A stretch of 64,000 nucleotides of DNA from Gammaproteobacteria bacterium (GCA_021156105.1 JAJNBD010000004.1:124001-188000), one strand, 5' to 3'. Shown: positions 27,528 to 37,083, counted from the stretch's first letter. Program-made: numbers and translations. Notes: generated by a model not told the origin, from the letters alone.

Positions 27528-29218
27528 AAACAAAATTGTTAAAAAATACTTGGTTATTGATCAAACCTTATTGGACGTCCGAAGAAAAATGGAGCGCTTT
27601 TGCGCGTTTAATTGTTGTTTTAGCCATTGCAACGGTTTTGGTTCGCTTGCAAGTTTATGCAAACGACTTAATTAAAGGTTTATATGATGCCATCCAAAAA
27701 TTTGAAGTCGCAAAAATTGCTCATTATGCTTGGCAATTTATTGGTGTCGTGGTTATTTTTTCTGCATTAATTGCAATTCAAGGTTACGTCTTTGGCGTGC
27801 TAACCAATCGTTGGCGGCGCTGGAGTACAAAGTATTTTACTGATAAATGGTTAAGGGATAAGTCTTATTATCAAATGGCGGTAACCAATCATCAAGTCGA
27901 TAACCCCGACCAACGTATTTCTGAAGATATCGACAGCTTAACAAATGTGACGCTGACATTAGCTTCAGGTTTGTATACATCAATCTTGCAGCTCTTCACT
28001 TTCACACCTTTACTTTGGACGTTAGGTGGTTCATTAAATTTTATGATCAAGCAACAGCCTTATCATCTTCCAGGGTATTTAGTTTGGTGTACTTTAGCTT
28101 ATACGGTAGTTAGCACCGTTATTACCATGGTGATAGGTCAAAAGCTAGCAGGCTTGAATTATCAGCAACAACATTACAATGCAAATTTTCGTTTTGGTTT
28201 AATGCGTTTGCGAGAACATGGTGAGCAAATTGCATTATTTAAAGGCGAAGCTAATGAAAAGGCAAGATTAAATGCCACTTACCAGCCAGTCTTTTCGAAT
28301 TATTTAAATATCTTAGGTGTCTCAAGGAATTTAACCTTTTTCACGACAGCTGTTGATTATATTTCAATGATGGTTGGTGTGTTATTTGCTTTGCCTTTAT
28401 TTGTACAAAACCATCTTAGTATTGGTAGTTTAATGCAAATGTCATCAACTGTTGGTTATGAATACCAAGCTTTATCTTTTATTATGAAAGCCTATGGAAC
28501 CATTGCAACTTGGCGTGCTGTTGTTTCACGTTTGGCAGAATTTTTAGAAAAAATAGATTTATCGCAGCAAGTTGCCTCAGAGCACTTGATTAGCAAACAA
28601 AGCCATGCCTTAACATTAAAAGATCTTACACTTCATTTACCCAATGGCGATATTTTGCAAAAGCGAATTTCTTTAGAAATTTTACCGAATGAGAAAACTT
28701 TAATCACAGGTGCTTCAGGCTGTGGTAAAAGCACTTTATTTAAAGTCATCGCTGGGTTATGGCCTTTTGCAAGTGGTGAGTTACACATCCCTCAAACAGA
28801 TAAAATGTTTTTATCGCAAAAACCTTATTTACCACCAGGTACATTGCTTGAAGCAATTACTTATCCTAGGGCATCTAATAATTTAGAAGCTGAAAAAGTT
28901 GAAGCTTATTTAAAAATTTTGGACTTGGCCCATTTAATTCCTGTGTTATACCAAACACAAAACTGGCACCAAGTGCTATCCTTAGGTGAGCAGCAAAAGG
29001 TCTCTATCATAAGAGCCCTGTTGCAAAAGCCGGCGTGGTTATTTTTGGATGAAGCAACCGCTTCGCTGGATGAACCCTCTGAAGAAAAAGTTTATGCTTT
29101 GATTGCCTTAGAGTTGCCGAATACAACGATTGTTAGTATTGGGCACCGCAGAAGTCTTAAAGAGTTCCACCAGCGCATTGTGAAGGTGGACCAAGAGCAT
29201 AAATGCGAAACCGCATAA
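27524..29218 (+). CDS. ABC transporter fusion protein, YddA/SbmA-type
   Basis: 564 residues. An N-terminal membrane domain (about 1-340, six helices; TKYFTDKWLRDKSYYQM and NPDQRISEDIDSLT are typical of the YddA/SbmA/BacA-like exporters) is fused to an ATPase with Walker A GASGCGKST (396-404), signature LSLGEQQKV (485-493) and Walker B WLFLDE (505-510). The family includes peptide importers and vitamin B12 or fatty-acid-like transporters; the substrate is unknown. It overlaps the upstream AmpG-like gene by 4 nt, so both may handle related compounds. Confidence 0.85.
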   Translation: MKTKLLKNTWLLIKPYWTSEEKWSAFARLIVVLAIATVLVRLQVYANDLIKGLYDAIQKFEVAKIAHYAWQFIGVVVIFSALIAIQGYVFGVLTNRWRRWSTKYFTDKWLRDKSYYQMAVTNHQVDNPDQRISEDIDSLTNVTLTLASGLYTSILQLFTFTPLLWTLGGSLNFMIKQQPYHLPGYLVWCTLAYTVVSTVITMVIGQKLAGLNYQQQHYNANFRFGLMRLREHGEQIALFKGEANEKARLNATYQPVFSNYLNILGVSRNLTFFTTAVDYISMMVGVLFALPLFVQNHLSIGSLMQMSSTVGYEYQALSFIMKAYGTIATWRAVVSRLAEFLEKIDLSQQVASEHLISKQSHALTLKDLTLHLPNGDILQKRISLEILPNEKTLITGASGCGKSTLFKVIAGLWPFASGELHIPQTDKMFLSQKPYLPPGTLLEAITYPRASNNLEAEKVEAYLKILDLAHLIPVLYQTQNWHQVLSLGEQQKVSIIRALLQKPAWLFLDEATASLDEPSEEKVYALIALELPNTTIVSIGHRRSLKEFHQRIVKVDQEHKCETA

Positions 29219-29250
29219 TTTTATAACAGCAATTGTAAATAAGGGTTATT

Positions 29251-29598
29251 ATGGTTACTACAAAAACATCGGCACGCCTTGAACGAATCTCTTCAGCAAT
29301 TCTTTTTGAGGTTAGCCAAGTGCTATTAAGAGATATTGATGATCCACGTTTAAAGCGCGCACAATTAATGCGTGCAGTCGTTTCCAAAGATCTTTCTATT
29401 GCCAAAATATACTTTGTTGTGGCGGATGAAACTATTGATCCTAAAGCGTTAGCAAAACAACTCAATAATGCTAGCGGCTTATTTCGCCATCATATTGCCG
29501 AAAAGTTAGATTTGCGTGTTACGCCAGAAATTAAATTCTATTATGATGAAGAGGCAGCAAAAGCCGCTCATTTGTTGGATCTAATGGCCAAGTTGTAA
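29251..29598 (+). CDS. rbfA: 30S ribosome-binding factor A
   Basis: 115 residues, normal length. RbfA assists late maturation of 16S rRNA and cold adaptation. The sequence begins with ARLERISSAILFEVSQVL and has DPRLKRAQLMRAVVSKDLSIAKIYF and a C-terminal LRVTPEIKFYYDE, matching the KH-like fold of the family. It is not beside infB or truB, its usual neighbours in gammaproteobacteria. It follows the ABC transporter gene by 32 nt. Confidence 0.92.
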   Translation: MVTTKTSARLERISSAILFEVSQVLLRDIDDPRLKRAQLMRAVVSKDLSIAKIYFVVADETIDPKALAKQLNNASGLFRHHIAEKLDLRVTPEIKFYYDEEAAKAAHLLDLMAKL

Positions 29599-29722
29599 TT
29601 GTTTTTTAAGGTAATGGTTTTTGACGGGGTATGTCATGCTCCCTGCGACTAGGAGAGACCCTTTTAAAAACATTTCTTATGATATAATTGCGGCTTTCAT
29701 TCTATTTTTGCAAGGAATAATT

Positions 29723-30520
29723 ATGAAGTTAAAGCATTTTAGATTTTTAGTATTAATGGGCCTTATGGGCGTTGCAGTTGCACAAACAACAAACACACCA
29801 GCAGCTACTACTGCAACAACAGCTCCAGCTTCCACCTTTACCTCTACACAGCAAGCGGCAATTGAGAAAATTGTTCATGATTATTTAATTGCACATCCAG
29901 AAGTGCTTTTAGAAGCTGGCCAAGCATTGCAAATGAAGCAGCAAGTGTTAATGCAAGAAAAAGCAAACAAAGTGATTCCTACTTTAGCGGCTAGCTTATT
30001 GCATGATCCTTCTTCACCGGTTATTGGCAATAAAGCAGGTAAAGTATCCGTTATTGAATTTTTTGATTATCAATGCCCTCATTGCAAAATCATGGGTCCA
30101 GTGATGACAGATTTAGTTGCGCAAGACAAAGACGTACGCGTGATTTACAAAGAGTTGCCAATTTTTGGTGCAGATTCTGAATTTGCTGCAAAAGCTGCAT
30201 TAGCTTCACAAAAACAAGGAAAGTTTGAAGCTTTCAATAAAGCCTTGTTAGCGGCACAAGAACGTTTAAATAACCAAACTGTCTTAGACATTGCTAAGAG
30301 TGTTGGCTTGAATGTGAACCAATTGCAAGCAGATATGAATTTGCCAGAGATCAGCAAAGAGTTGCAAGAAGTGCGTTCTTTAGCAGAAAAAATTGGTATT
30401 AGCGGTACACCAGGTTTTATTGTTATAAGTTTAGATAAAGCTGGTAAAGTAAAATCTCAATTTATTCCGGGCCAAACGACCTTGGATGATCTCAAAACCG
30501 CCATTAATGCGGTAAAATAA
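29723..30520 (+). CDS. DsbA-like thiol-disulfide oxidoreductase (Com1-like)
   Basis: 265 residues. A signal peptide (about 1-20, ending AVA) and a low-complexity Ala/Thr linker precede a helical N-terminal segment and a thioredoxin-fold domain with the active site CPHC (118-121) in IEFFDYQCPHC and the cis-Pro loop GISGTPGF. This layout resembles the Coxiella Com1 outer-membrane immunogen and periplasmic DsbA-type proteins. It probably introduces or isomerises disulfides in exported proteins, several of which in this window are cysteine-rich. ATG 29723 follows CAAGGAA. A terminator hairpin follows at 30527. Confidence 0.88.
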   Translation: MKLKHFRFLVLMGLMGVAVAQTTNTPAATTATTAPASTFTSTQQAAIEKIVHDYLIAHPEVLLEAGQALQMKQQVLMQEKANKVIPTLAASLLHDPSSPVIGNKAGKVSVIEFFDYQCPHCKIMGPVMTDLVAQDKDVRVIYKELPIFGADSEFAAKAALASQKQGKFEAFNKALLAAQERLNNQTVLDIAKSVGLNVNQLQADMNLPEISKELQEVRSLAEKIGISGTPGFIVISLDKAGKVKSQFIPGQTTLDDLKTAINAVK

Positions 30521-30526
30521 GCTTAA

Positions 30527-30547
30527 AACCCACGCTCCGCGTGGGTT
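30527..30547 (+). terminator. hairpin downstream of the DsbA-like gene
   Basis: Perfect 9-bp stem AACCCACGC (30527-30535) / GCGTGGGTT (30539-30547) with a 3-nt loop, followed by AGTTTA. It separates the DsbA-like gene from the SlyB-like lipoprotein gene. Confidence 0.7.
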
Positions 30548-30585
30548 AGTTTAAAGGGCAAAATTTTTATTAATTTGGGGGTCCT

Positions 30586-31053
30586 ATGAAATTAAATTTA
30601 AGTAAACTATTTCTTGCTTTTGTTTCGGTGACTGTTATTGCGGGTTGTACACCTAATATTTCGCCTGATGTTGTACAAGCAGGTAATGCAAATGAAGTTA
30701 CTACAACGGTACAAGGCAAAGTTATTTCAATGCGTACAGTAACGGTAAAAGGTAATGATAATACCGTTGGGATGCTTGCAGGCGGTGCGGCAGGTGCAGT
30801 TGCTGGTTCTGCTATTGGCCAGGGTCGGGGTTCATTGTTAGGTGCCATTGGCGGCGCTGTCTTGGGTGGTGCAGCAGGTAGCTTTGCGCAAGATAAACTT
30901 TCTACCCAACAAGGTATTGAGTATATTGTGAAGTTAAATAATGGCAAGATGCTGACGGTGGTTCAAGGTGCAGGCGCACAGAACTACAATGTAGGCCAAT
31001 GCGTGTATGTGATTGAAGGTGGTCACGCGCGTATTGTGGGTGGCTGTCAATAG
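30586..31053 (+). CDS. SlyB/Pcp-like glycine-zipper outer-membrane lipoprotein
   Basis: 155 residues. A lipoprotein signal peptide with lipobox VIAGC (cysteine near residue 21) is followed by a beta-type segment and a glycine-zipper hairpin (GGAAGAVAGSAIGQG and GAIGGAVLGGAAGSF), then a C-terminal beta domain with QCVYVIEGGHARIVGGC. This is the layout of the 17-kDa surface antigen/SlyB family, which sits in the outer membrane and is linked to envelope stress. The start has GGGGGTCC upstream. A bidirectional hairpin follows at 31078. Confidence 0.88.
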   Translation: MKLNLSKLFLAFVSVTVIAGCTPNISPDVVQAGNANEVTTTVQGKVISMRTVTVKGNDNTVGMLAGGAAGAVAGSAIGQGRGSLLGAIGGAVLGGAAGSFAQDKLSTQQGIEYIVKLNNGKMLTVVQGAGAQNYNVGQCVYVIEGGHARIVGGCQ

Positions 31054-31077
31054 AGCGCCTTTTTGTAAGAACAAAAT

Positions 31078-31108
31078 TGTAACCTGGGGAGCCTATCCCC
31101 GGGTTACA
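31078..31108. terminator. bidirectional hairpin between convergent genes
   Basis: 13-nt arms (31078-31090 and 31096-31108) with one G-T wobble enclose the loop GCCTA; core CCTGGGGA/TCCCCGGG. It lies between the SlyB-like gene and the LolC/E-type permease gene, transcribed towards each other. Confidence 0.65.
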
Positions 31109-31130
31109 ACTTCCCCTCAAAGATTTATTT

Positions 31131-32381
31131 CTATTCGTACCTCAAGGCTTTTGCAGGCTCTGTCCTAGAGGCATCCCAGGCAGGATATAGGGTTGCTAAT
31201 AAGCTCATCACTAACGCCGCGCCGCAAGTTTTCATTACGTCAGGCCATTCGACTTTGGAAGGTAGATAGTCTACATAGTAAACGCCTTTGGCAATCAACT
31301 GTACATGAAATAAATCTTGAATACCATTTACAATTTGCGTGACATGGGTAGCTAATAATAACCCACAGATTAAACCGATCAAGGTACCTACAAAACCAAT
31401 TACTGATCCTTGAACAATAAAAATACTTAAAATACTTCGTGGTGTTGCGCCAAGCGTCCTTAAGATAGCAATATCAGCACGTTTATCATTGACGACCATC
31501 ACCAGGCTAGAGACAAGGTTAAAAGCAGCGACGGCGATGATTAATAGCAGCATTAGGAAAATCATGGATTTTTCCATTTTGATTGCGGAAAAAAATGCGC
31601 CAAAATCTTGGGTCCAATCACCTACCATATAATCGTCGTGAAGTGCATGCGAAAGATTTTTCGCCATGGCTGGTGCAGCATATAAATCTTGGACCTTAAG
31701 TTGAATACCGCTAACACTACTGCCTAAACGAAATAAAGCTTGAGCATCTTGTAAGTTTAGATAAGCAACAGAAGAGTCAAACTCAAAACCATTGCCAATT
31801 TCAAAGATACCCACCACAGTTAAGCGGCGAAAGGTTGGCATAATGCCCATCGGTGTAATGCTGGCGGTTGGTGTGACAAGATTAATTTTATCGCCAATGC
31901 CTAAGCCAAGCTGATCGGCAAGTTTTTGACCGATTACAACACCAAAAGAGCCGGGGGCCAAAGCGTTTAAGTTGCCTTGAACCATTTTGCTATTAAGGAC
32001 AGAAAGTTTTTTTTCTGCGTCAGGATTAATACCATAAATCGCGACAGGCCGTACCATACCTTGGTTGGTTAATAAGCCTTGATTCATTACGAAAGGTGCA
32101 CTGGCAATGACGCCAGGATATTGATCAACTTTCTTTTCTAAGCTTTGCCAGTCGGCTAAATTACCAGTGAAATTAGAAACTGTAATTTGTCTTGCCATGC
32201 TAAAAATACGGGTGCGAATTTCTTCATCAAAACCGCTCATGACAGCGAGCACCGTGATTAATACCATAACGCCCAAAGCAATGCCTATCATTGAGCTAAA
32301 AGACATGAAAGATATAAAGTGGTTACGGCGTTTCGCGCGCGTGTAACGCAGGCCAATAAATAATTCTAAAGGGTAAAACAT
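31131..32381 (-). CDS. lipoprotein-releasing system permease, LolC/LolE type
   Basis: 416 residues with the LolC/E/MacB layout: an N-terminal helix near residues 22-45, a periplasmic MacB-PCD domain (about 50-240), and a C-terminal FtsX-type triple-helix region (VSSLVMVVNDKRADIAILRTLGATPRSI, then FVGTLIGLICGLLLATH). LolCDE extracts mature lipoproteins from the inner membrane for LolA. Normally lolC, lolD and lolE are adjacent; here neither the ATPase lolD nor a second permease is next to it, so one permease may form a homodimer (LolF-like). It starts 2 nt after the stop of lptG, upstream on the same strand. Confidence 0.85.
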   Translation of the reverse strand: MFYPLELFIGLRYTRAKRRNHFISFMSFSSMIGIALGVMVLITVLAVMSGFDEEIRTRIFSMARQITVSNFTGNLADWQSLEKKVDQYPGVIASAPFVMNQGLLTNQGMVRPVAIYGINPDAEKKLSVLNSKMVQGNLNALAPGSFGVVIGQKLADQLGLGIGDKINLVTPTASITPMGIMPTFRRLTVVGIFEIGNGFEFDSSVAYLNLQDAQALFRLGSSVSGIQLKVQDLYAAPAMAKNLSHALHDDYMVGDWTQDFGAFFSAIKMEKSMIFLMLLLIIAVAAFNLVSSLVMVVNDKRADIAILRTLGATPRSILSIFIVQGSVIGFVGTLIGLICGLLLATHVTQIVNGIQDLFHVQLIAKGVYYVDYLPSKVEWPDVMKTCGAALVMSLLATLYPAWDASRTEPAKALRYE

Positions 32382-32382
32382 A

Positions 32383-33453
32383 TTAAGATCTCAGTTTGTA
32401 AAGCATGAAAATGCCAATGACACCAAACAAAACGGTTGGAAGGATTGCTCCGATCAACGGTGGCCAATGCAGTAATAATACCACTGGGCCAAAAAACTGG
32501 TTAGCATAATAAAAGCAAAATCCTACTGCGATGCCAATGACTAAACGTAGGCTATTTGATGCTCGACGTAAGGGGCCAAAAATAAAAGGGATAGCTAATA
32601 GCATCATGACGAGAGCGGCTAAAGGCTGGATAATGCGACGCCAAAAAGCAAATTGTAATGCTTGGCTTTCAGAATGGCTGTGGGTATGGAACTCTAACGA
32701 TTGATGCAGTGCGCCTAAAGATAAATCATTAGGGTTTTCAGTCATATCTAATAATATTCTTGGCGTCATGGTTAAAGGCAGAAGAATACTTTTCTTTTGT
32801 TGTACCAGCGTTTTTTTATCGGCCAGCAAGGTTTGCTTTATTTGATAGCCGATCCACTGGTCATTTTGATATTGCGCAGAGTTAGCTAGTGTTGTTTGCA
32901 ATAAATTATTTTGATCATCAAATTCATACCAGCTAATGCCAGACAAATTATTTTGGGCATCTACTTCATGAATATGAATAAAATTATTTTGAATATGAAG
33001 CCATAAATCATAAGCAACGCCACTTTTGTTCTTATTACTTTGCAAAAGCTTATCTTTAAAGCTATTGGCATACATCGTTGCTTTAGGTGCAACCACTTCA
33101 CCTAAGAGGCTTACAGCAATTAATAAAATAATAATAGTTTTTAAAGCGGCAGCAGTAATGCGTAAGGGTGACATGCCAGTGGATTGTAAAATAACTAATT
33201 CGCTATGGTTAGCAAGTAAACCAAACGCCATTAACATGCCTAGCAGGCCAGCCATGGGGAATAGCTGGTAAATTTGTTCCGGCAGGCTTAGAAACACATA
33301 AAATAAGGCAGAAAAAAGCGTGTAATGGTTATGGCCAATATCACCTAGCTCACCGATCATCAAAATAAAAAACTCGATCCCCGCGGTGGCAAACAGGACT
33401 AAAAAAATCGTGTGGAGGATGGTTTTGCCAAGATATCGATCAATTAAATTCAT
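32383..33453 (-). CDS. lptG: LPS export ABC transporter permease LptG
   Basis: 356 residues with N- and C-terminal groups of three membrane helices around a periplasmic jellyroll domain. IDRYLGKTILHTIFL, FVFLSLPEQIYQLFPMAGLLG-type and LANHSELVILQSTGMS match LptG rather than LptF. With LptF, LptB and LptC it extracts LPS from the inner membrane. lptF, nearly always adjacent upstream, is not present there. The stop is followed after 1 nt by the LolC/E-like gene start, so the two form an operon of lipoprotein and LPS export. Confidence 0.88.
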   Translation of the reverse strand: MNLIDRYLGKTILHTIFLVLFATAGIEFFILMIGELGDIGHNHYTLFSALFYVFLSLPEQIYQLFPMAGLLGMLMAFGLLANHSELVILQSTGMSPLRITAAALKTIIILLIAVSLLGEVVAPKATMYANSFKDKLLQSNKNKSGVAYDLWLHIQNNFIHIHEVDAQNNLSGISWYEFDDQNNLLQTTLANSAQYQNDQWIGYQIKQTLLADKKTLVQQKKSILLPLTMTPRILLDMTENPNDLSLGALHQSLEFHTHSHSESQALQFAFWRRIIQPLAALVMMLLAIPFIFGPLRRASNSLRLVIGIAVGFCFYYANQFFGPVVLLLHWPPLIGAILPTVLFGVIGIFMLYKLRS

Positions 33454-33620
33454 TATACTAATGCCAATTAGTGTTGGGTGTTAATTAAGTGTTTGAAACG
33501 CTAAAGATTTAAGGCATTTTACCTGCGCCAGTATAGGGGATTAACGGGCTAAAATCAAATGCTAACTAGGGATGAAATAAAGCGTGTAAAATCTGATTTA
33601 TCTTTAAAGGAGATAAAGCA

Positions 33621-33917
33621 ATGATGACTGAAATCGTGACATTTAAATTAAAAGCAGGGACTGATGAAGCAAAATTTATTACCAATGTTACTGCGCTTAT
33701 TGATGATTTTATTGCTAAACAAAAAGGTTTCCTTAAAGTTCAGCTCGGGAAGAGTCCTGCGACCAATGAATGGGTTGCGGTACATTATTTTGATAATATG
33801 GCAGATGATGATACTGGCATCAAAAATACGCGCAGTTCAGAAATTTGGAAACAAGATACTGTTAATATTGACCCAATGAGTATTACACGCAACCAATATA
33901 ATATTGTTATTCCTTAA
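33621..33917 (+). CDS. small ABM-like (dimeric alpha-beta barrel) protein
   Basis: 98 residues. A ferredoxin-like fold resembling antibiotic-biosynthesis monooxygenase/Dabb proteins is suggested by MTEIVTFKLKAGTDEAKFI, the middle KGFLKVQLGKS and the WVAVHYFDN strand. Substrate unknown. A strong ribosome binding site AAGGAG lies 8 nt before ATG 33621 (33624 is an alternative). The gene downstream starts 18 nt after its stop without an obvious ribosome binding site, so they are probably one transcript. Confidence 0.65.
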   Translation: MMTEIVTFKLKAGTDEAKFITNVTALIDDFIAKQKGFLKVQLGKSPATNEWVAVHYFDNMADDDTGIKNTRSSEIWKQDTVNIDPMSITRNQYNIVIP

Positions 33918-33935
33918 CGCGGTTTAATTTTAGCT

Positions 33936-34844
33936 ATGGCAAAATATTTGGTTATCCCTTTGGTGTCTCCAAAAGATGCTATTGATATTAAAGAAATTGA
34001 ATTTACGCTTGAGAATTTCCAAGCGTTGATGGCGAGTGATTACCAAAATTGCTTGGTGATTGATTTAGCGCTAGCCTTGTCTTTCACCCAGTTGCCACCT
34101 GAGGCAAGCCAAGAAATCATCCCCTTAGAAAAAATGCGTGCACAGCATCAGCATGCGTCAAAATCTTTATTGATACAAGAAATGGGTGCTGCAGGGGTTG
34201 GTGTATTTTTAGCCAAAGGTGCAACGCTGGACCCACAAGATGATCGCTTAATTTACTCCGGCCTTTACACTCCTTATGGGAATGGTTTTGAAACAAGGAG
34301 TGATAAAGGTTTTTCTATTCAGCAAGAAGGGAAAAAAATTTTAATTTTAGGCGAAGGGCAGTTAAGTGGTTATGTACAGCATTTGCCTGAAGCACCTACG
34401 ATTCCGGATGATTTGCTCAAATTAAATGCAGCGGCCGCCAATCTAATCAAACAGTCTTGTATCATTTCAATTGGCCCAAATCTTGCGCCTGAACTGAAGC
34501 AGGCTTTATATTTGCCGATACGTTGTTTAGTGCCAAGTATAAAAATTCAAGCGGTTGATTCGCCTTTGTTAGTAGGTTTTGATTATAGTCCAAGCTATTG
34601 GTTTGCAAGGGAGCGTGCGCCCTTGTTTTTTGATCAGGATGGGCAAGTGTTAGTGCAGCAACCTTATCTGTTAGCACTGAGTAGCCCAAGGCATGGCTTG
34701 GTTTTAGCTTATGCTACTGAGCAAGCGGTACAGCAAGTTTGTCAACAAGGTTATTTTCCAATAGAGAATGATCATATTTATTTTAAGGACATTAATAAAT
34801 ATGATCCTGAAAAAAGATTTGTTGCTATTGAATCTAATTGCTAA
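33936..34844 (+). CDS. SET-domain-like protein (putative methyltransferase)
   Basis: 302 residues. Three segments match the order of a SET domain: GVGVFLAKGATL...LIYSGLY at 87-111 (the G-x-G-V-F-A...Y-x-G pattern), GYVQHLP...NAAAANL at 145-170 (where R-F-I-N-H...N is usual), and IRCLVPSIKIQAVDSPLLVGFDYSPSYW at 195-222 in two parts (the A-x-x-x-I-x-x-G-x-E-L-x-x-D-Y region). The canonical NHS motif is not exact. Bacterial SET proteins include secreted histone methyltransferases such as Legionella RomA. No signal peptide is seen. Activity is inference. Confidence 0.6.
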   Translation: MAKYLVIPLVSPKDAIDIKEIEFTLENFQALMASDYQNCLVIDLALALSFTQLPPEASQEIIPLEKMRAQHQHASKSLLIQEMGAAGVGVFLAKGATLDPQDDRLIYSGLYTPYGNGFETRSDKGFSIQQEGKKILILGEGQLSGYVQHLPEAPTIPDDLLKLNAAAANLIKQSCIISIGPNLAPELKQALYLPIRCLVPSIKIQAVDSPLLVGFDYSPSYWFARERAPLFFDQDGQVLVQQPYLLALSSPRHGLVLAYATEQAVQQVCQQGYFPIENDHIYFKDINKYDPEKRFVAIESNC

Positions 34845-34866
34845 CGCGATAGGGCAATAGTCACTC

Positions 34867-35574
34867 TTAAGCGATTAAACTTTTGATTCGATCACAAAAA
34901 GCCGCCAAATTTTGACTTTCAATCATATATTGCTTCAATGGCGTACCAATATCAAAATAAAAAATATTTGCAAGAAAACCATAAATACAAGCATCAATCG
35001 TATGGGGTTTATTACCAAAAAAATAGTCTTGTGCTCCTAACAGTTCATGCAACACGCGCAGATCATCAATTCCTTGTTTATAAACATCATGGGGCTCAAA
35101 TCGGCCAATCCCTTGAAAATGGTAGCGCTGTGCATTATAAGCCTTAGCTTGCGCGAGCATTTCTTCGGTTAAATGCGGAAAGTTTTTAAAAAACTCAGCT
35201 TTAAAGGCTTGCCAATTATGATCATCTTGCCAGCGTGAGTAAGACATTACCCAGTATAAATGCTCATCCAGCATTCTGCGCACTAAAAAATCAGTGTTTT
35301 TTTGCGACGGCGTTAAATCATGATCAAGGCTAATCGCATATTTTTCAGTTAAGTATTGAATAATATCATTGCTATTGGTAACAATAGTTTTATCATCAAC
35401 AAGATAAGGTAATTGGCCGCGTGGTGCATTTTTCGTATCCATGACTTGCTCGGCAATAAAATCTAGCTTCGCTAAGCGCATAAAGGTAGCAACCTTGAGG
35501 CCATAGGGGTTATTATCGGAAACACCAAACAAAGCTGGGTAAGAGTATAGTGTTAACATATTAATATTGGGCAT
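34867..35574 (-). CDS. glutathione S-transferase-like protein (FAXC/metaxin type)
   Basis: 235 residues. The N-terminal thioredoxin-like GST domain shows [31 protein letters not shown] and [23 protein letters not shown] (the cis-Pro and Ser-Asp contact region), and the C-terminal half is helical ([15 protein letters not shown], as in FAXC/metaxin-like GSTs). The catalytic residue and substrate are unclear. The coding region overlaps the end of asnS by 14 nt if ATG 35574 is used; ATG 35559 would avoid it. It is probably co-transcribed with asnS. Confidence 0.8.
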   Translation of the reverse strand: MPNINMLTLYSYPALFGVSDNNPYGLKVATFMRLAKLDFIAEQVMDTKNAPRGQLPYLVDDKTIVTNSNDIIQYLTEKYAISLDHDLTPSQKNTDFLVRRMLDEHLYWVMSYSRWQDDHNWQAFKAEFFKNFPHLTEEMLAQAKAYNAQRYHFQGIGRFEPHDVYKQGIDDLRVLHELLGAQDYFFGNKPHTIDACIYGFLANIFYFDIGTPLKQYMIESQNLAAFCDRIKSLIA

Positions 35575-36964
35575 GTTTTGGTGTGCGAGGAAAAGGAATC
35601 ACATCGCGCACGTTGCTGACTCCGGTGACATAACTGACTAAACGCTCAAAGCCAAGGCCAAAGCCTGCGTGTGGTACTGAGCCATAGCGGCGTAAATCAC
35701 GATACCATTGATAATCCGCAGGATTTAAATGGCATTCTGTCATGCGCTGGTCTAATATTTCTAAACGTTCTTCACGTTGACTACCGCCAATAATTTCACC
35801 AATACCTGGCGCTAATACATCCATTGCTGCAACCGTTTTGCCATCATCGTTTAAGCGCATGTAGAAAGCTTTAATATCTTTAGGGTAATTCATTAAGATG
35901 ACGGGTTTGCCGACAAGTTCTTCGGCCAAATAACGTTCATGTTCTGATTGTAAATCTAAGCCCCACTCGACGGGATAGTCAAATTTTTTATTAGCATTTT
36001 GTAAATGTTTGATAGCATCGGTGTAATCCATATGCTCAAAATTATGTTGCAAAATATTTTCTAAGCGTGTGATGCAGTCTTTATCTACGCGTTGAGCAAA
36101 GAAAGCCATATCATCGGCGCGTTCTTCTAATACTGCTTTAAAGCAATAGCGTAATAAATCTTCGGCTAACTTAGCATCATCGAGTAAATTAGCAAAAGCA
36201 ATTTCTGGTTCAATCATCCAAAACTCTGCTAAGTGGCGACTGGTGTTAGAGTTTTCAGAGCGAAAAGTTGGGCCAAAGGTATAGACTTTAGACATTGCTA
36301 AGCAATAACTTTCCGCGTTTAACTGACCGGAGACAGTTAAAAATGTTTCTTTGCCAAAAAAATCTTCAGCAAAATTAATTTGGCCATTTTCTTTACGCGG
36401 TAGATTTTGTAAATCAAGCGTGCTTACTCGGAACATTTCACCGGCACCTTCACAATCGCTCGTGGTGATAATAGGTGTATGGATCCAATAAAATCCCTGT
36501 TCATGAAAAAAGCGATGAATGGCCTGACCTAAGCAGCTGCGTACACGCATCACGGCACCAATGGTATTGGTGCGAATACGTAGATGAGCATGTTCGCGTA
36601 AATACTCTAAAGTGTGGTGCTTTGGGGAAATAGGATAGGTTTCTGGATCATCGACAAAACCTAATACTTCAATGCTATTGGCTTGAATTTCAACCGATTG
36701 ACCTTGGCCAGGAGAAGCAACGACTTTGCCATGTACCACGATGGAACAGCCTGCGGTGAGCTTTAAAATTTCATTCTCATAGTTCGCTAAAGTATTAGGC
36801 GCAACAACTTGAATAGGTGAAAAACAAGAGCCATCATGGAGCGCAATAAAAGAAAAACCTGCTTTAGAATCACGGCGGGTACGTACCCAGCCTTTTAACA
36901 CGACTTCGCTATCGACAGGTACTTTTTGGTTAAGAACTTCGGCAATGGTATAAGTTTTTGACAT
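35561..36964 (-). CDS. asnS: asparagine--tRNA ligase
   Basis: 467 residues, matching E. coli AsnS (466). An N-terminal OB-fold anticodon-binding domain ([26 protein letters not shown]) is followed by a class II catalytic core with motif 2 ([21 protein letters not shown]) and motif 3 ([15 protein letters not shown]). It makes Asn-tRNA directly, so the indirect GatCAB route is not needed for Asn. The start is preceded by AGAGGT on the minus strand. A GST-like gene overlaps its 3' end. Confidence 0.96.
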   Translation of the reverse strand: MSKTYTIAEVLNQKVPVDSEVVLKGWVRTRRDSKAGFSFIALHDGSCFSPIQVVAPNTLANYENEILKLTAGCSIVVHGKVVASPGQGQSVEIQANSIEVLGFVDDPETYPISPKHHTLEYLREHAHLRIRTNTIGAVMRVRSCLGQAIHRFFHEQGFYWIHTPIITTSDCEGAGEMFRVSTLDLQNLPRKENGQINFAEDFFGKETFLTVSGQLNAESYCLAMSKVYTFGPTFRSENSNTSRHLAEFWMIEPEIAFANLLDDAKLAEDLLRYCFKAVLEERADDMAFFAQRVDKDCITRLENILQHNFEHMDYTDAIKHLQNANKKFDYPVEWGLDLQSEHERYLAEELVGKPVILMNYPKDIKAFYMRLNDDGKTVAAMDVLAPGIGEIIGGSQREERLEILDQRMTECHLNPADYQWYRDLRRYGSVPHAGFGLGFERLVSYVTGVSNVRDVIPFPRTPKHAQY

Positions 36965-37044
36965 GCGCTGACCTCTTGATCCTCAGGAAAAATTTAATAG
37001 TTTGATAGTTTACGGTCTTATTGGCATTCGTCAAGTGGAAGACC

Positions 37045-37083
37045 AAAGTCAACAAACGGGGTCAGGCCCCATTTGTTGACTTT
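37045..37083. repeat. REP-like palindrome with GGGGTCAGGCCCC core
   Basis: 17-nt arms (37045-37061 and 37067-37083) pair with a single C-A mismatch around TCAGG. The core GGGGTCAGGCCCC resembles palindromes spread by REP-associated tyrosine transposases (RAYT) in many bacteria. It is 60 nt upstream of the transporter gene at 37144 and 80 nt upstream of the asnS start on the other strand. No RAYT gene is present in the window. Confidence 0.7.
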
